64,000 nucleotides of DNA from Phlebotomus papatasi (taxonomy: Eukaryota > Arthropoda > Insecta > Diptera > Psychodidae), in contig NC_077222.1 in the NCBI RefSeq assembly GCF_024763615.1, positions 30,752,001 to 30,816,000 of the forward strand. The letters are read 5' to 3'. Below are positions 1 through 11,049 of this stretch, piece after piece; the stretch's first letter is position 1; every line of letters starts with the position of its first letter. The translations under genes and the position numbers were made by a program. The notes beneath the pieces were generated by a model. It saw nothing but the letters and a program-made list of their open reading frames with translations, made no database searches and had not been told where the DNA came from.

Positions 1-1384
1 TTGCTTCAATCCGGTCAGAAGTTTTTCTAAGAGTAGAGGCCATAAGTCTAAGCTATAAAAGCTAGAATTGAGGTTTGTATCTTAAATATTGTACCGTACA
101 TACAGGTAATTTGGCACCTTGATGTTTCTTCTTGATGATTCTAGTACTTAAGGATGATCTTTACGGTATTTACTGATTCTATCTACCGTGTCCGACTGGT
201 AAAGACCATCCTTAAGTGCTAGAATTAAGAAAGGATTACGAAGAGCATGGTGGCAAAGTCACCCAAACCTACGGTGTACACTTAGTTTTCTGATATCCGG
301 ATGACAGCTGTCAAGCACTTGAGAAATAAAAAAAAGACTAGATTTTCATCTGTCATTTTTACTCTCAATCATCTTGATATTGGAAATAGAGCGTATTGTT
401 TTAATAAAAGAAAGTCAAGGGCTGCGTATATACGATTCCCTATCTCCGTATCAATTATATAGAAAGGGGTGCGAGAATAAAGATGACAAACAAAATACTA
501 TAAAAATAAAGAGTGTATAAACAAATTTTATTTCGCTTAAGATATTGAGCAACACAATTTTTTCTTGTCTTTCAAACATATTTTTAAGTTTTAAAGGCGA
601 ATGAACGAAACGAAGTTCGGTAAAATCTAAAATTCATATACATAATTTCGAAAACATGTCTATGAAACAAGAGCATTAGTAAGTGTGCCATAATGCCTGG
701 TAAATTGTCAAAATATATTATTAGCGAAACAATAGCTTTTGTCTATTACCCGTAAAAGCACAATTGAATACCAAAATAATTAAACTCTACTGAATGGATG
801 TTTCAAAATATGAAATAATAAACAAATTTTGATTAAAATGTTAGAAAATCCATACCATCATTAGCACTTTTGCACGATACTGTGTATTAAAATAATCTGT
901 GGTTGAAGTAATTGCTTTAACGTTCATACTAACTATAGGCCATTTTGAATATTCAAACTTGATAAATAATTAATCAGGTATTTACAATAAATTTTGCATG
1001 TTTCAATTAAAATTGAACTGTCGCAAGATTACATGCATTAAATTAAATAGAGTATGGGAAGATTGAAATGATATAAAAGTAAGAGATATAATTTTCATGA
1101 GTTGCAGAATAAATATATTTCTCTCATGAATATTAAATGTGACAAATGAATTTTGGTCAGCAAATTATTAATTGAAATAGAGAAATAATTGTAAAATGAC
1201 CAAAACAGCATTTATAATTAGTTAATGATTCTTCATCCCTCAGTATAACAAAAAATATATATGTATGTGTTTTTGTGATGATTCTATATTTTCTCTGCAC
1301 ATCGCACTGTAAATTCCTCTATTACTTATGAAATGATGTGTCCATTGAATTGCTACCAAGAGAGGAATATAATGGTGTTTCTTT
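1..1384. other. Intergenic, no gene seen
   Basis: AT-rich DNA with no coding frame I can support. The only structure is the hairpin at 138-225. Confidence 0.6.
138..225. repeat. Short palindrome (27-bp arms)
   Basis: The arms at 138-164 and 199-225 match at 25 of 27 positions and begin ATTCTAG. A related stretch, GAGCACTTAAGGAT, recurs near 38003, so this is probably the remains of a small fold-back element. Confidence 0.8.
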
Positions 1385-2510
1385 TTTATTCACTAGAGGA
1401 CATTATAATATTAAATTGATTTTCTTTCACTGTTTATATGTACACTTATGAATTTTGTAATTATACAATACATTACCACTTTTTTCTATCAATTTAAAGT
1501 AGGGTTCTCACCATTGGGACCTATAATGTTACCCAGAATCTCATCACACTTCATTATGCACAACATCAAATCCACATAATTGTAACTATTCTTCACTACA
1601 TTCAAATAAATTCAGTGTGTTGTGTTTTTTTTTTTCATAGAAACATATTTGGTCTCATTTGCACGATCTTGCGTAAAAATATATCCTTACTTAGAACATT
1701 TTTGTGTAGTTTTTTTTTTTGTTTTTTGTAAAAAATCTTTACGAAAATCACAAGTCTTTGAAATAAAGTTGGTATAACAAAACTATACAAATAAGGGTTT
1801 GCCGTCACCTGCTCTAACTTTGAGGCTTTCCCAGCACTCAAAATAGCACGTGGACAAGCAGTGCGAAGTATAACAGTTTTTTCTTTTATATTCAAATTCG
1901 AAAAAAGTATTGGAAGAAAAATTTTTGAAATTTAGTTTTTAACGACGCATTGCTTTTCAGAAGGTTCATTGTTGTTTTTAAGATGGAACTTTCAAACTAC
2001 AATGAATGTGCGCGTTAACTAGGTATCACATACATTATAACAGTAGCATATAATCGAAAATAAAAAAGGCAAATATTGTTATCAAAAAGTGACATTACGC
2101 CATGCATTTCTTGTTCCGTTGACAAAACGATACTAGCGCCGAGGAATTTTTGAAGAACAAACTAAACTTGTTATACGTTCCTTCCGTTAAATCGGATTAT
2201 AAATGTTTGATGTAATAATTCCTTTGTTGCAACGTCTTCTTGACAACAATATTCACCTCTCCCATTTGTGACTAGTGGCAAATGTCAACCCATATACATG
2301 ATCCTAGATTTATAATTTTCCTTCGTATGGAACTGTTATACGCGCTGTGCTATTCCTTGACTTGGGATTCACTGGAGTTCGAGAGTAATGTGGGGCCTGC
2401 AAATGGTGCTGTGGGTCACATTTTTTTACTATAGTTTCACACACAAACATAGCACGGCCGGCCTAGAAGGTGTGATCCTGCTGCAGGAGGCAGGACCATG
2501 GCTCCTGATT
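1385..2510 (-). other. Putative 3' UTR of 5-HT7
   Basis: This is the region after the TGA. A variant poly(A) hexamer TATAAA (minus strand, 2315-2310) lies about 200 nt after the stop. The first canonical AATAAA on the minus strand that I find is at 1390-1385, about 1.1 kb away. The first ~120 bp after the stop remain GC-rich. The true end of the transcript is undetermined. Confidence 0.35.
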
Positions 2511-3518
2511 TCAGAGAAAGCTCTCGCGCGCATTCTGACCCTCGCCACCCAGCACTACGCGTTGGGAGGCTGGTTCGCCATATTGGCTGTGGTAATATTC
2601 CTCTCGCATCATAACATTGAGGCTGGAACAGCGGAAGTACAGGATCTCCTGGAAGGGTTTCCGGAAGTCGCGATTGAGGGTGGCATAGATGATGGGATTG
2701 AACAGTGAATTTGCATAGCCGAGCCAGAGGAAGAGCGACGAGAGAGTCTTGGGCACGGGGTGATTGTCGTCCAGGAAGGGTCTTACGAGGGCGAGAATGA
2801 AAAATGGCAGCCAACAGACGGTGAAGGCAGACATTATGATGCCCAATGTTGTGGACGCTTTGCGCTCCTTGGCCAACTGGAAGCGCAGTTTTTTCTGATG
2901 TGGTGATCCGATAAGTGCAGTCGCCCCTACTGCCTCTTTCGGTTTCTCCTGAGTGCCCCCATTGAGGGCCTTCTCGAGGTGTGTCTGAGCACGCTTCTCG
3001 TCCAGCACTATTCGCCGTGCCGCCCGGAAGATTCGATAGTACACAAACAACATCACCGAGAGCGGGATGTAGAAGGAGCCAAGAGTTGCGTATATCTGGT
3101 AGCCAAAGTTCTGACAAACAGCACACTGGGGCTCTCCCGTTTCCGTTTCGTGCTCGTTCCCGAGGATCAGCAGCGGTGGCAACGAGATGCAGGCTGCCCC
3201 CAGCCACACCAGAGCTACACACAAGAGCATACGACGTGGGGTCCGCTTCACTCCGTACTCCAGGGGTTTCGTGATGGCCCAGTACCGGTCCACGGAGATG
3301 GCGCATAGATTGAGTATGGAGGCGGCGCACGAGAGTACGTCGAAGGACACCCACATGTCGCAAAAGAAGGTGCCGAAGGGCCAGTCTTCCACCACCTCGT
3401 ATATGAGGGCCGTTGGCATGACCAGTAGGGCCACGCACAGATCCGATACGGCCAGAGATACAAGCAGATAGTTGCATGGACGGCGCAACTTTCGTACCTT
3501 CACCACCGCTATGCATAC
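2511..3518 (-). CDS. 5-HT7: 5-HT7-type serotonin receptor, coding exon 2 (TM1 end to C-terminus)
   Basis: This exon encodes residues 92-426 of a class A GPCR for serotonin; insect 5-HT7 receptors couple to Gs and raise cAMP in the plasma membrane of neurons. It starts at a clear acceptor (TTCAAATAG before GTATGC at 3518) and ends with TGA at 2513-2511. Visible: D117 (2.50) in TM2, C144 at the top of TM3 for the disulfide, the amine-binding D151 (3.32), DRY 168-170, W196 in TM4, FYIP 240-243 in TM5, CWLPFF 326-331 in TM6, Y359, NPIIY 365-369, helix 8 and a candidate palmitoylated C388. The third intracellular loop (about 254-312) is short compared with Drosophila 5-HT7, which carries a long Gly/Ser-rich insert there. 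The KRTPRRM and KKLRFQLAKE stretches and the terminal ARESFL match the Drosophila protein as I remember it. The exon is much richer in GC than its surroundings. The subtype assignment is very likely right. Confidence 0.95.
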   Translation of the reverse strand, partial: VCIAVVKVRKLRRPCNYLLVSLAVSDLCVALLVMPTALIYEVVEDWPFGTFFCDMWVSFDVLSCAASILNLCAISVDRYWAITKPLEYGVKRTPRRMLLCVALVWLGAACISLPPLLILGNEHETETGEPQCAVCQNFGYQIYATLGSFYIPLSVMLFVYYRIFRAARRIVLDEKRAQTHLEKALNGGTQEKPKEAVGATALIGSPHQKKLRFQLAKERKASTTLGIIMSAFTVCWLPFFILALVRPFLDDNHPVPKTLSSLFLWLGYANSLFNPIIYATLNRDFRKPFQEILYFRCSSLNVMMREEYYHSQYGEPASQRVVLGGEGQNARESFL

Positions 3519-3737
3519 CTATTTGAAAGAGTGTAGTTTTTACTTGATCAGTTGTGAAATAACTTTAATTTAGAAAGCTAAGATAAGCAATTGGTGGTTC
3601 CCTATATCAATCCAGAAAGAAGAGATGTAAAGGTATCATCTGTCTAATTTTTATACGTTAAATTAAAGTTGTACTGGTATACCGTCAATTTATAGGGTTG
3701 CTTTGACTATACATGGTTTTAAGATTAAGATTTAGTA

Positions 3738-3987
3738 TACTCTGAAAAAAAAAAATGTTTTGTTAAACGGACAAATAGATTTTGTTGAAATTTTGTCAAA
3801 AGGATGTTATTTATCAATTTGACAAAACTTTTTCTTGCATTTTATATCGAAAACACCCTTTTGACAAATTTTTAACAAGATTCAGTTGGCCGCCGATTTG
3901 ACAAAACTTTTCCATATTCTGTATGGAAGAACATCCTTTTTACAAACTCGTCTTGTTAATTTGACAAAACATTTTTTTTTCAGAGTA
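3738..3987. mobile_element. Palindromic MITE, TACTCTGAAAAAA ends (copy 1)
   Basis: Inverted ends TACTCTGAAAAAA...ATGTTTTGT (3738-3763) and their complement (3963-3987) carry a TA at both outer edges, as in Tc1/mariner-type insertions. The interior repeats TTTGACAAAACTTTT-like blocks in both orientations. It sits in the 5-HT7 intron. A shorter relative is at 33429-33583. Confidence 0.85.
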
Positions 3988-4662
3988 GGAAATTTATTTA
4001 GGGTACAGTTTCATAGATTTTAGACCGTTTTACTGCCTATATCACAAGGTTTCATAATTATTTTTCCACTCTTCTATCATGTGACTGAGAAATAATCAGA
4101 CCTAAGATACGGTATCAAGGTCTGAGGGTGTAAATATTTAACTTAAGTTCATTGTAATTTCATTCAGAGGTCCTTATTTAACCCTCTAACTTTTCGGAGT
4201 CAATCCAGAGCAGCATTACAAAAATCGCATTTTCTGCGACAATAATAGTTTTATAGATTTGAAATTGCTATAGTGTCCTCGGTCATAGTCTTACTGACAT
4301 CTTCTGCAGGTTTGAACTAATTTTGACTCTTCGTTTAGTTGGTATCCTCAGTTTTGTGTGACAGGTCAGAGAAAAAGTGGGAAAAATTTTTATACAAAAA
4401 AATCACATTTCCAAATTCAAGAAAAATACCGGTTTAAAGTAATCTGAGTAAAATAAATTTATTTTTTACTCAAAGATATGTCGTTCTACTTTGTAAATTT
4501 TAATTTAGAAAATTGAAAAAAAATAAAATGTGAATTTTATGACCGAAAAAATGTTCAACAATTTTTTATATTAACGCATTTTGCACCTAAACTAAAAGAG
4601 ATAATAAAGAACGGATGATGTTTTTGAGTTCATTAAATCATAATTAGATTAGAAAAAATATA

Positions 4663-5093
4663 TAGGATAAGTGTGCCAAATTCCGGCCAGCTTGCAATTT
4701 CGGCCACCTTTTTTGTTCCTCGAATTTCCATGAACTTTTAGATTTTACGTACTCTAGAGATTATACAATGCAAAAGAATAACAAAAAAATATAGCTTCGA
4801 CAAACGAGATGACGTGAAAAATATATTGGAAAAATTCCCGAATGGCAAGGAACTGAGAATTAAGGTGGCCGAAATAGGGCACCAAAGCTATGTCTATATT
4901 TTTATTCTTTTTAGAATGTATTGAGTGTGATTTTAGAGTAAATAAAGACAGTAAACTCTTTACAAGGTTCCAAGCAACACTCTTTCAGAAGAAAGAATAA
5001 AAAAAAATCAATTTGTATTTAAAATATTACATATCAAACTTGAGACTCTGAGGCTTGCATGCAACTATGCCGAAATTTGGCACACTTACCCTG
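4663..5093. mobile_element. MITE, GTGTGCCAAATT ends (copy 1)
   Basis: The left end reads GGATAAGTGTGCCAAATTCC and the right end is the inverse of GGGTAAGTGTGCCAAATTTC. GGCCA(C/G) motifs follow inside both ends. It is related to the 1-kb element at 10034-11049 and lies in the 5-HT7 intron. Confidence 0.8.
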
Positions 5094-5393
5094 TGTCACT
5101 ACTTTTTTTTTGCATATTAAAGAAACAGACGTTGGAAGGTTAAGGGAATCTGAAAATCTTAATTGTTTTTCCCAGTAAAATAATGACACCTGTGATGGTA
5201 AATTCAACACAAAGAAAGGAAAACCATCTTAGAAAGACCTATCTAGGTCTGCTCCTAAGGCACGACCTGTGTAAGATTAAACCAGATTCATAGTATTGCC
5301 TTATGCCCTGGCCACTCCTACTAAGGCGAGAGACAATTATTACACTACATTCCCATTAGTTTTACACTAAAAGTCGTTTCTCGGCTGAAGCCG

Positions 5394-5550
5394 TAATGCC
5401 CTAGTCGCACTTACGACTTAAACCGAGAGACGACTATTACTGGAAAATGAGGGAAATGTAGTTTAACCATTATTTCTAATATAATTACCCGAAACCGTCT
5501 CTCGGCTAATCCTCAGGTCTGTCAAGGCCCTAAGTCTGTCTAGGGCGTTA
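5394..5550. mobile_element. Short element with TAATGCCCTAG ends
   Basis: It starts TAATGCCCTAGTCGCACTTA and ends CTAGGGCGTTA. The interior contains CGAGAGACG blocks. Further CGAGAGAC/GTCTCTCGG fragments extend from about 5226. It is related to the palindrome at 57521-58414 and to loose fragments at 58420-58620 and 38055-38160. Confidence 0.65.
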
Positions 5551-6034
5551 GAGTAGGATATTAGTAATGAATACAAAAACATTTCTGTAGTGAAATCATA
5601 TTAAGGAATGACCCGGGTTATGAGTAAGTGATCCTATTTTAAGTTATTTAATTAAGGCAAAAGACATCTGTGAAACGAATAACAAATCCAGTTAAATAAC
5701 TTTTAGATGTTCCTTGCCATATTCAACCTATCAAGGAGTTTTTTCGCTATTTTGTATTGAACGTTGGATATAAAAGTTAAGACGGCGGTGGACGCAATAT
5801 ACAAAGGGTTTGTATATTCGTTGAATGTTGCGCTTCTGATGCATTTCCGTCGATAGGTAAGTAACTATGTATCTAATACTTATAAAGCCCTTGCAAATTT
5901 GATATTTAGTTAGACTTTATCTAGGCTGTCAATTTTATATCAGAATAAGCGCTCAAAATAATTATTATTAAGAAATGTGTTCTATGTTTCTTTGATGAGA
6001 AACTAGAGACCTTTGAACTAAAGAGATTGTCTGA

Positions 6035-6073
6035 TAGCAGCAAGTAGCAGCAAGTAGCAGCAAGTAGCAGCAA
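6035..6073. repeat. 10-bp tandem repeat, TAGCAGCAAG x 3.9
   Basis: Perfect copies of TAGCAGCAAG lie about 30 bp inside the 5-HT7 intron from the donor. On the transcribed (minus) strand the unit reads CTTGCTGCTA, which is pyrimidine-rich. Confidence 0.95.
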
Positions 6074-6103
6074 TGGTTCGCATTATTGAAAAGTAAAACT
6101 TAC

Positions 6104-6376
6104 CAGGATGTTGCCGATAATGGTGCCCAGAATAACGATCAGCAGCACGACGCTGACGAAGATGGATGCGATTGGTGAAGCGTTGTTCTCCGAGAGGGAA
6201 GTGCCGTTGGGCGAGATGGTGGTGACTGCGTCAAGGAGGGCGGCGTTGGTGCTTCCGGGCAGCAGGGGTGCTTCGAGACTGGCAATTGTAGAGGCTGAGG
6301 TTGAATTTGTGGCCAGCAATGGTGCAGTTGTGGTCAGTATATCATCTAAGAGTGCGGGAGTCGATGTGGAATCCAT
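6104..6376 (-). CDS. 5-HT7: 5-HT7-type serotonin receptor, coding exon 1 (N-terminus and TM1)
   Basis: This exon encodes residues 1-91. The start is the ATG at 6376-6374: the frame is closed upstream by TGA at 6457-6455 and there is no other ATG between. The N-terminus is extracellular, about 70 residues, Ser/Thr/Ala-rich, with three N-glycosylation sequons (N24, N57, N65) and no obvious cleavable signal peptide. TM1 begins near I72; IFVSVVLLIVILGT and GNIL (N89 = 1.50) are near-identical to Drosophila 5-HT7 from memory. The exon ends ATC CTG followed by the donor GTAAGT at 6103, phase 0. Joined to exon 2 this gives GNIL-VCIAVV, exactly the family's TM1. The N-terminus is far shorter than in Drosophila (about 160 residues before TM1). 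The -3 base of the start context is T, which is weak. Confidence 0.92.
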
Positions 6377-7047
6377 GCAGGTGAATTTACAGGATGGGAA
6401 TCTGAGGGTGCCCAAATTAAGCCCCCATTCCCCTAAACTTTTCTCTTGCACACGTCACACTTCGACGGGCGGATTACCGTTCACCAAGAGCAGGTGGGTG
6501 CTCGTTGTGGGAACACACTAGTGATCTTGTCTTGTGATTGAAAATTGCACATTTATGTCTTCATCACCTTCAAGGTGGTATTCACACTTTTAGTCCACGT
6601 CCACCGACACATTTCTCACACCAGTTTAAAGCCCCCAACTCCTTAATCATTCGACTTTTGAATCCGTGGGCGGGATGGATTCACATCTCTGGCTTCCTTT
6701 TTGGCGCGGAAAAGCAAAATTCCTCGCTGCGGAAGTTTCACAAACACTATCACACAAGTATATCTACACAATTTCCCCAAAGTTCCACGAACCCTCAATT
6801 CGTGGCACAAGTCGATGTTGATCCAAAAATATGTCCACTGTGAGGAATGTTGCTGGTGGGGCTTTTTCGACGAAACTGACGCAATATCGTAATGAGTATG
6901 ACATCACACAGGAATCACTGGCAAATGTTGGCGTGTACAGTTAAACATTTCCTTTTCAGCGGTATTCGCTCCCTTGCCAAATATTTACATGGGGTCAAGC
7001 TGGGGTGAAAAGAGCACTTCCTCACGACACCATCAGAGAGACACAAT
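6377..7047 (-). promoter_or_regulatory. Putative 5' UTR and upstream region of 5-HT7
   Basis: About 670 bp upstream of the start codon is less AT-rich than the flanking DNA and holds no recognisable coding frame. On the minus strand a good acceptor-like sequence (TTTCTCTTTCAG, ending at 7048) would start a 5' exon at 7047 that runs into coding exon 1. Also on the minus strand are a CRE-like TGATGTCAT (6904-6896) and an initiator-like TCAGT near 6880. These three sites are alternatives or chance matches: an acceptor at 7048 means the promoter is further away, whereas the initiator would make it local. Without transcripts I cannot choose. Confidence 0.35.
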
Positions 7048-9489
7048 CTGAAAGAGAAACCAGTGATAAGCTTGGTTTAGCCTATGAGAAAATGTGATTC
7101 TGTTGTAGTAAATCCGGTTTATAATACAAATTTAATCAAAGCTTAAAAATTACTTTATGGGTTTATAAGTTTGACAGCATTTTTGAACGGTATCAATAAG
7201 GCTAATATACTAAAATACTGAACTAATAATTTCTAAAATATAATAATAATATTATTGTTATTATAACTGTATTATTTTATTGTGTAATCTAAATTATTTT
7301 GAGGAACAGAAGAAGTGTCCGAAATTGCAAGCAGGTCGAAGTTTGGTACAATTTCCCTATGTGTTTTTTTTTTAATAAAATTATTTATCACATTCTAAAC
7401 TTTTCGAGCAAGCTATGCGTTCTGAAAAAAATCCAAATTCTAAATCTTTTAACCGCGATTTAACAAAGATTCAATAAAGTTCTGTAATAGCGCTATTTTA
7501 TTTTAAAATATTAAATTTTTTCCTCAATTATGCTTAGTTAATTTCTTTTGTATTTTAAAATTAATTGCAACAAGTTTCAACATAATTAAACTAAAATTGA
7601 AATTTGTAACTTTTTTTTTAGATTAATCACAGAAAAAACTCATTATAAATGAACATTGAAAATTTGGAGAAAAGCTTATTTTTAATTTAATGAAGTATTT
7701 TAGATGAATCATGCTTTTAATTATCTAAGGATTTTAGTTATTGTGAATGACCCCAATTGTTAAATATATAATAACATGTGTATAATGTTAAAATATTTGC
7801 CAGAATAGGTAAGAAAATCCAAAAAATAAAAGTTTTAAATATTATATCCATCAAATAGTTTGCTAGTTTCTTTTAGGTATATAATCACTGTTTTAGAAAG
7901 GTAAACATTACATAAAATAACTCAATAAATTCAAGAGTAATTTTCATACATGCCTTTTTATTTATTTTTTACATTTCTTTATAAATTATTTATTACTTTT
8001 TGTTTCAACAACGTAAAACAGCTTTTAATCGAGATTTATTATTTATTTATTTTTAATTTTTTTTTTAATCGGAAATCTTATGTAATTATTTTAGGGGCTT
8101 TGTCATTTTATAATTGGAACGATTAGAGGATACTAAAATTGTAATATCAAGGAATCTTAGATCAATCTGAGACGGTTAACTAAATCCCATTATCACAAAA
8201 GCAGTAAATGCGAATGTTAGCCCAAAGCATAAAAGGGAAAGTCTCATTGTATGTCATTGATTTATGCATAAAAGATTTTTTTTATTACATTTGGCGCAAG
8301 AAAAAATTACCATGATTAATTTTAACCTTGCGTAGGAGTCCTTTTCAATAATTCACATTAAAGAATAAAGGATTGAGTGGAAAATTCGTCCAGGGTTATC
8401 AGCTTCAAGAGATCCCAATTTCATTTATGTTTTCTACTCAAACTTTTCTTAATGTTGCAAAATTTGCTTTATTTAATTTAGAAAGATTTCCAGGAAAATT
8501 GACAAAAGCTCTTTGTTATCTTTGATAAAGGTGAGAAGATTGGATTAAAATTTCACTCTAAAGGCATAAGATCAATTACATAATGATATAATGACTTTGA
8601 AATTTAGAGCTCATTTAAATACCAAAAGTGGATAAATTCTAGGAAATCATGTAACTAAATCAATTTTCGTAATTTTCTAACCAGCCCCATCCTGCAATAT
8701 GAAAAATTTGCGTGACTTTGCATTTTTTTTTCGTGTTTGTAGAACATATCATTTCAATATTTTGCAACCCTGAATCAATTTGAATTTGGAATCACTTTGA
8801 TAAATTTTCAAATGAATTCTCGATGAATTGCAAAAAGTAGCTTTTTCCACTCAGTAAAAAATTCAAAAGGGACGAGCTGCTAAGTAGCTGAACTCTCATT
8901 GGAAATTTAGTGATGGAGAAAACTCATTTAAATTTATTGCTTCTGACTTTTAATTGATCTTTTTAGATATTCAGTCTTGTACAATTTTAATCAATTCCTC
9001 TAAGAGCTACTGTTCACTTGGCCATTTCTTGCTTTAAATAAATTTAAGTAAACAATGGTAATTTACTATAGCTTCTTTTAAAGATAAATTCACAAGGATT
9101 TAACTGAAATATGTAAAATAATTTTAGGACTAGATAATAAACTATTATGTAACACAACATAATTTAAAAGAATTAAGCTCACTCGTAAGCGAAATTTCTG
9201 AACATACATATTTGTTCTTCTCCTTTAATATCAGTAAAATATCTGGTAACCTATATGATATGAATCCAGGACGCTTGAATGCTACAACAATCGCTCTGAC
9301 ATTTAACCCATTTTATACAAAAATTATAATGAAGGGAATAACTGAATAAGAAATACTCTTTTTATAGAGCTTTTAGAAAAGGACAAAGTTGATTCCATTT
9401 AGTTCTAAATGATGAGAAAATATTTTTAGAATAAAAATTGAGAGCTACTCATACTTGTAATGAGTTAAGATTCTAATTCGCAAAAATAC
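7048..9489. other. Intergenic or far-upstream 5-HT7 DNA, no gene seen
   Basis: Very AT-rich and without coding frames. A fragment at 7311-7363 resembles one end of the GTGTGCCAAATTTCGG family (GAAGTTTGGTACAATTTCCCTA). Nothing else is distinct. Confidence 0.55.
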
Positions 9490-9699
9490 TAGGGGAAAGT
9501 GCTCATGCTTGATACCATTGGAAGTTTCGTAATGACTAAATTTTTCCTATGTTTCTCATTAAACGTGACTCCGCAATATATTTTAAAAACTGGCCACTTT
9601 CCCATAGTTTTTAAAATATGATTTCGATGAGTCACATAACATAGAAAATTTAGTTATTACGAAGCTTCCAATGGTATCAAGCATGGGCACTTTCCCCTA
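9490..9699. mobile_element. Near-perfect palindromic MITE (210 bp), TAGGGGAAAGTG ends
   Basis: The left arm TAGGGGAAAGTGCTCATG is mirrored by CATGGGCACTTTCCCCTA, and the match continues through the arms (GCTTGATACCATTGGAAG). TA forms both outer edges. Transcription would give a long hairpin RNA. Confidence 0.9.
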
Positions 9700-10033
9700 A
9701 TATTTAAAATTAAATATATTTTGTATTCCTTCACTTCAAACGTATCACGCAAGCAAATAAACCTTTGTAAAATTTCGAAAATTAGTGATTTATAATATCT
9801 GAAAACTTTTTTAATACTTTTTCTAAGTAACATCAAAATCTCAAAATTACAAAGAGAGAACGAATTATTCCTCTGTAATTTCCAAATAGCGATTTAATCC
9901 ATGAAAATATATGACGATCAATTGACGTTTAAATATTTTTGATGAAAGCATTTCTTTGTGAGCTACTGAGAGCCATTTGCTCTCAGTAGTTCAATTTTTG
10001 AGCATTACGTATGTCCCCAGTGGCATTTACAAA

Positions 10034-11049
10034 TAGGGTAAGTGTGCCAAATTTCGGCATAGTTGCATATAAGTACCAAAGTCCTAAGTTTGAAATGCAA
10101 TAATTTTAATTCATATTGATATTTTTTGTTACTTCCTTTTCGGGAGGGCTGTGTGGAACCTTGAAAACTAGTTTATCATCTTTATTTTCTTTAAATCACT
10201 TCCTAAAATATTGAAAAAAACAATAAAAATATGGGCATTGCTTTGGGTAGTATTCCGGCCACTTTGAGTGAAATTCCGGCCACCTTTTTTCTGTCCACTT
10301 TTGTAACGCAACGCATAGTAAATTTCAAAACGTCAAACGGAGAGAGTTTAATATATAGTTTAATACGTTTATATGACCCACAAGCTCTGAGATCTTCCGT
10401 GTAACTTGTCCTGAAGACCTGAAAAGTAGCATCTCAAATTTACGCGCAGATTTCCGTAGCAATTTGCCCTTCCTGAACTCTTCCAAGGCCTTTTCCACAT
10501 CATAATTTTCATAGAAGCGATGGTTTTTTTTCTCTGGACATTGTAGAACTCAGAAATTGAAAAAAAAAAAACATGAAATGAATAAGAAATTTAGGAAAGC
10601 AAAAGATGTTGCCGGAATAGGCAACACTACCTCACCGGAGAGACGCTCACAAAGTATATACTTTTTTTATGCGAAATACAGGATCCAGCTGGGAAATTTT
10701 ATCCGAAATTTAAAGATTGATATACTATTAGCATAAACAGAAACAATCTGTAATGAAATTAATCAATTTTCATGAAAAACACCGAAGGAAAACCTTCTGC
10801 ACTTCACCACAAATCACAAGACTGATCCACACAGAGTTTTTACAACGCAATTTAAATTCAAATTATACCTAAAATTTAACGATTTTTGTGTTAATACATC
10901 CTAAAATGAATAAATATTTAAAAGCAAAATGAATTCATTGACTATTCGAAGATTACATACATAATTTTAATTAATTTATTTTCATGGCCGAAATTACACT
11001 CAAAGTGGCCAAAATTAGAAGCTGGCCGAAATTTGGCACACTTCCCCTA
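10034..11049. mobile_element. 1-kb MITE-like element, GTGTGCCAAATTTCGG ends (copy 2)
   Basis: TA-flanked ends are TAGGGTAAGTGTGCC (left) and GGCACACTTCCCCTA (right). Homology to its own inverse continues inward with ATTCCGGCCACTTTGAGTG near 10252 and CACTCAAAGTGGCCA near 10998. There is no transposase frame inside. It is larger than the copy at 4663-5093 and may contain further insertions. Confidence 0.85.

Larger units (their letters stand above)
3519..6103 (-). other. 5-HT7 intron 1 (phase 0, 2,585 bp)
   Basis: The intron is bounded by GTAAGT (6103-6098) and TTTCAAATAG (ending 3519). It splits the TM1 coding sequence between L91 and V92. It is AT-rich and carries a 10-bp tandem repeat just inside the donor, a 250-bp palindromic MITE (3738-3987), a roughly 430-bp MITE (4663-5093) and a short TAATGCCCTAG-type element (5394-5550). 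I see no further exon inside it. Confidence 0.88.

Noticed and set aside
2388..3471. Plus-strand frames opposite the receptor exon
   Set aside because: Antisense shadows of the same exon with no recognisable protein.
2437..3516. 359-codon open frame on the minus strand, overlapping the receptor exon in another frame
   Set aside because: It is a shadow of the GC-rich 5-HT7 exon. The receptor frame has all family motifs and this one has none.
6108..6521. 137-codon plus-strand frame opposite coding exon 1
   Set aside because: Shadow of the exon; the minus strand gives the TM1 sequence with matching splice sites.
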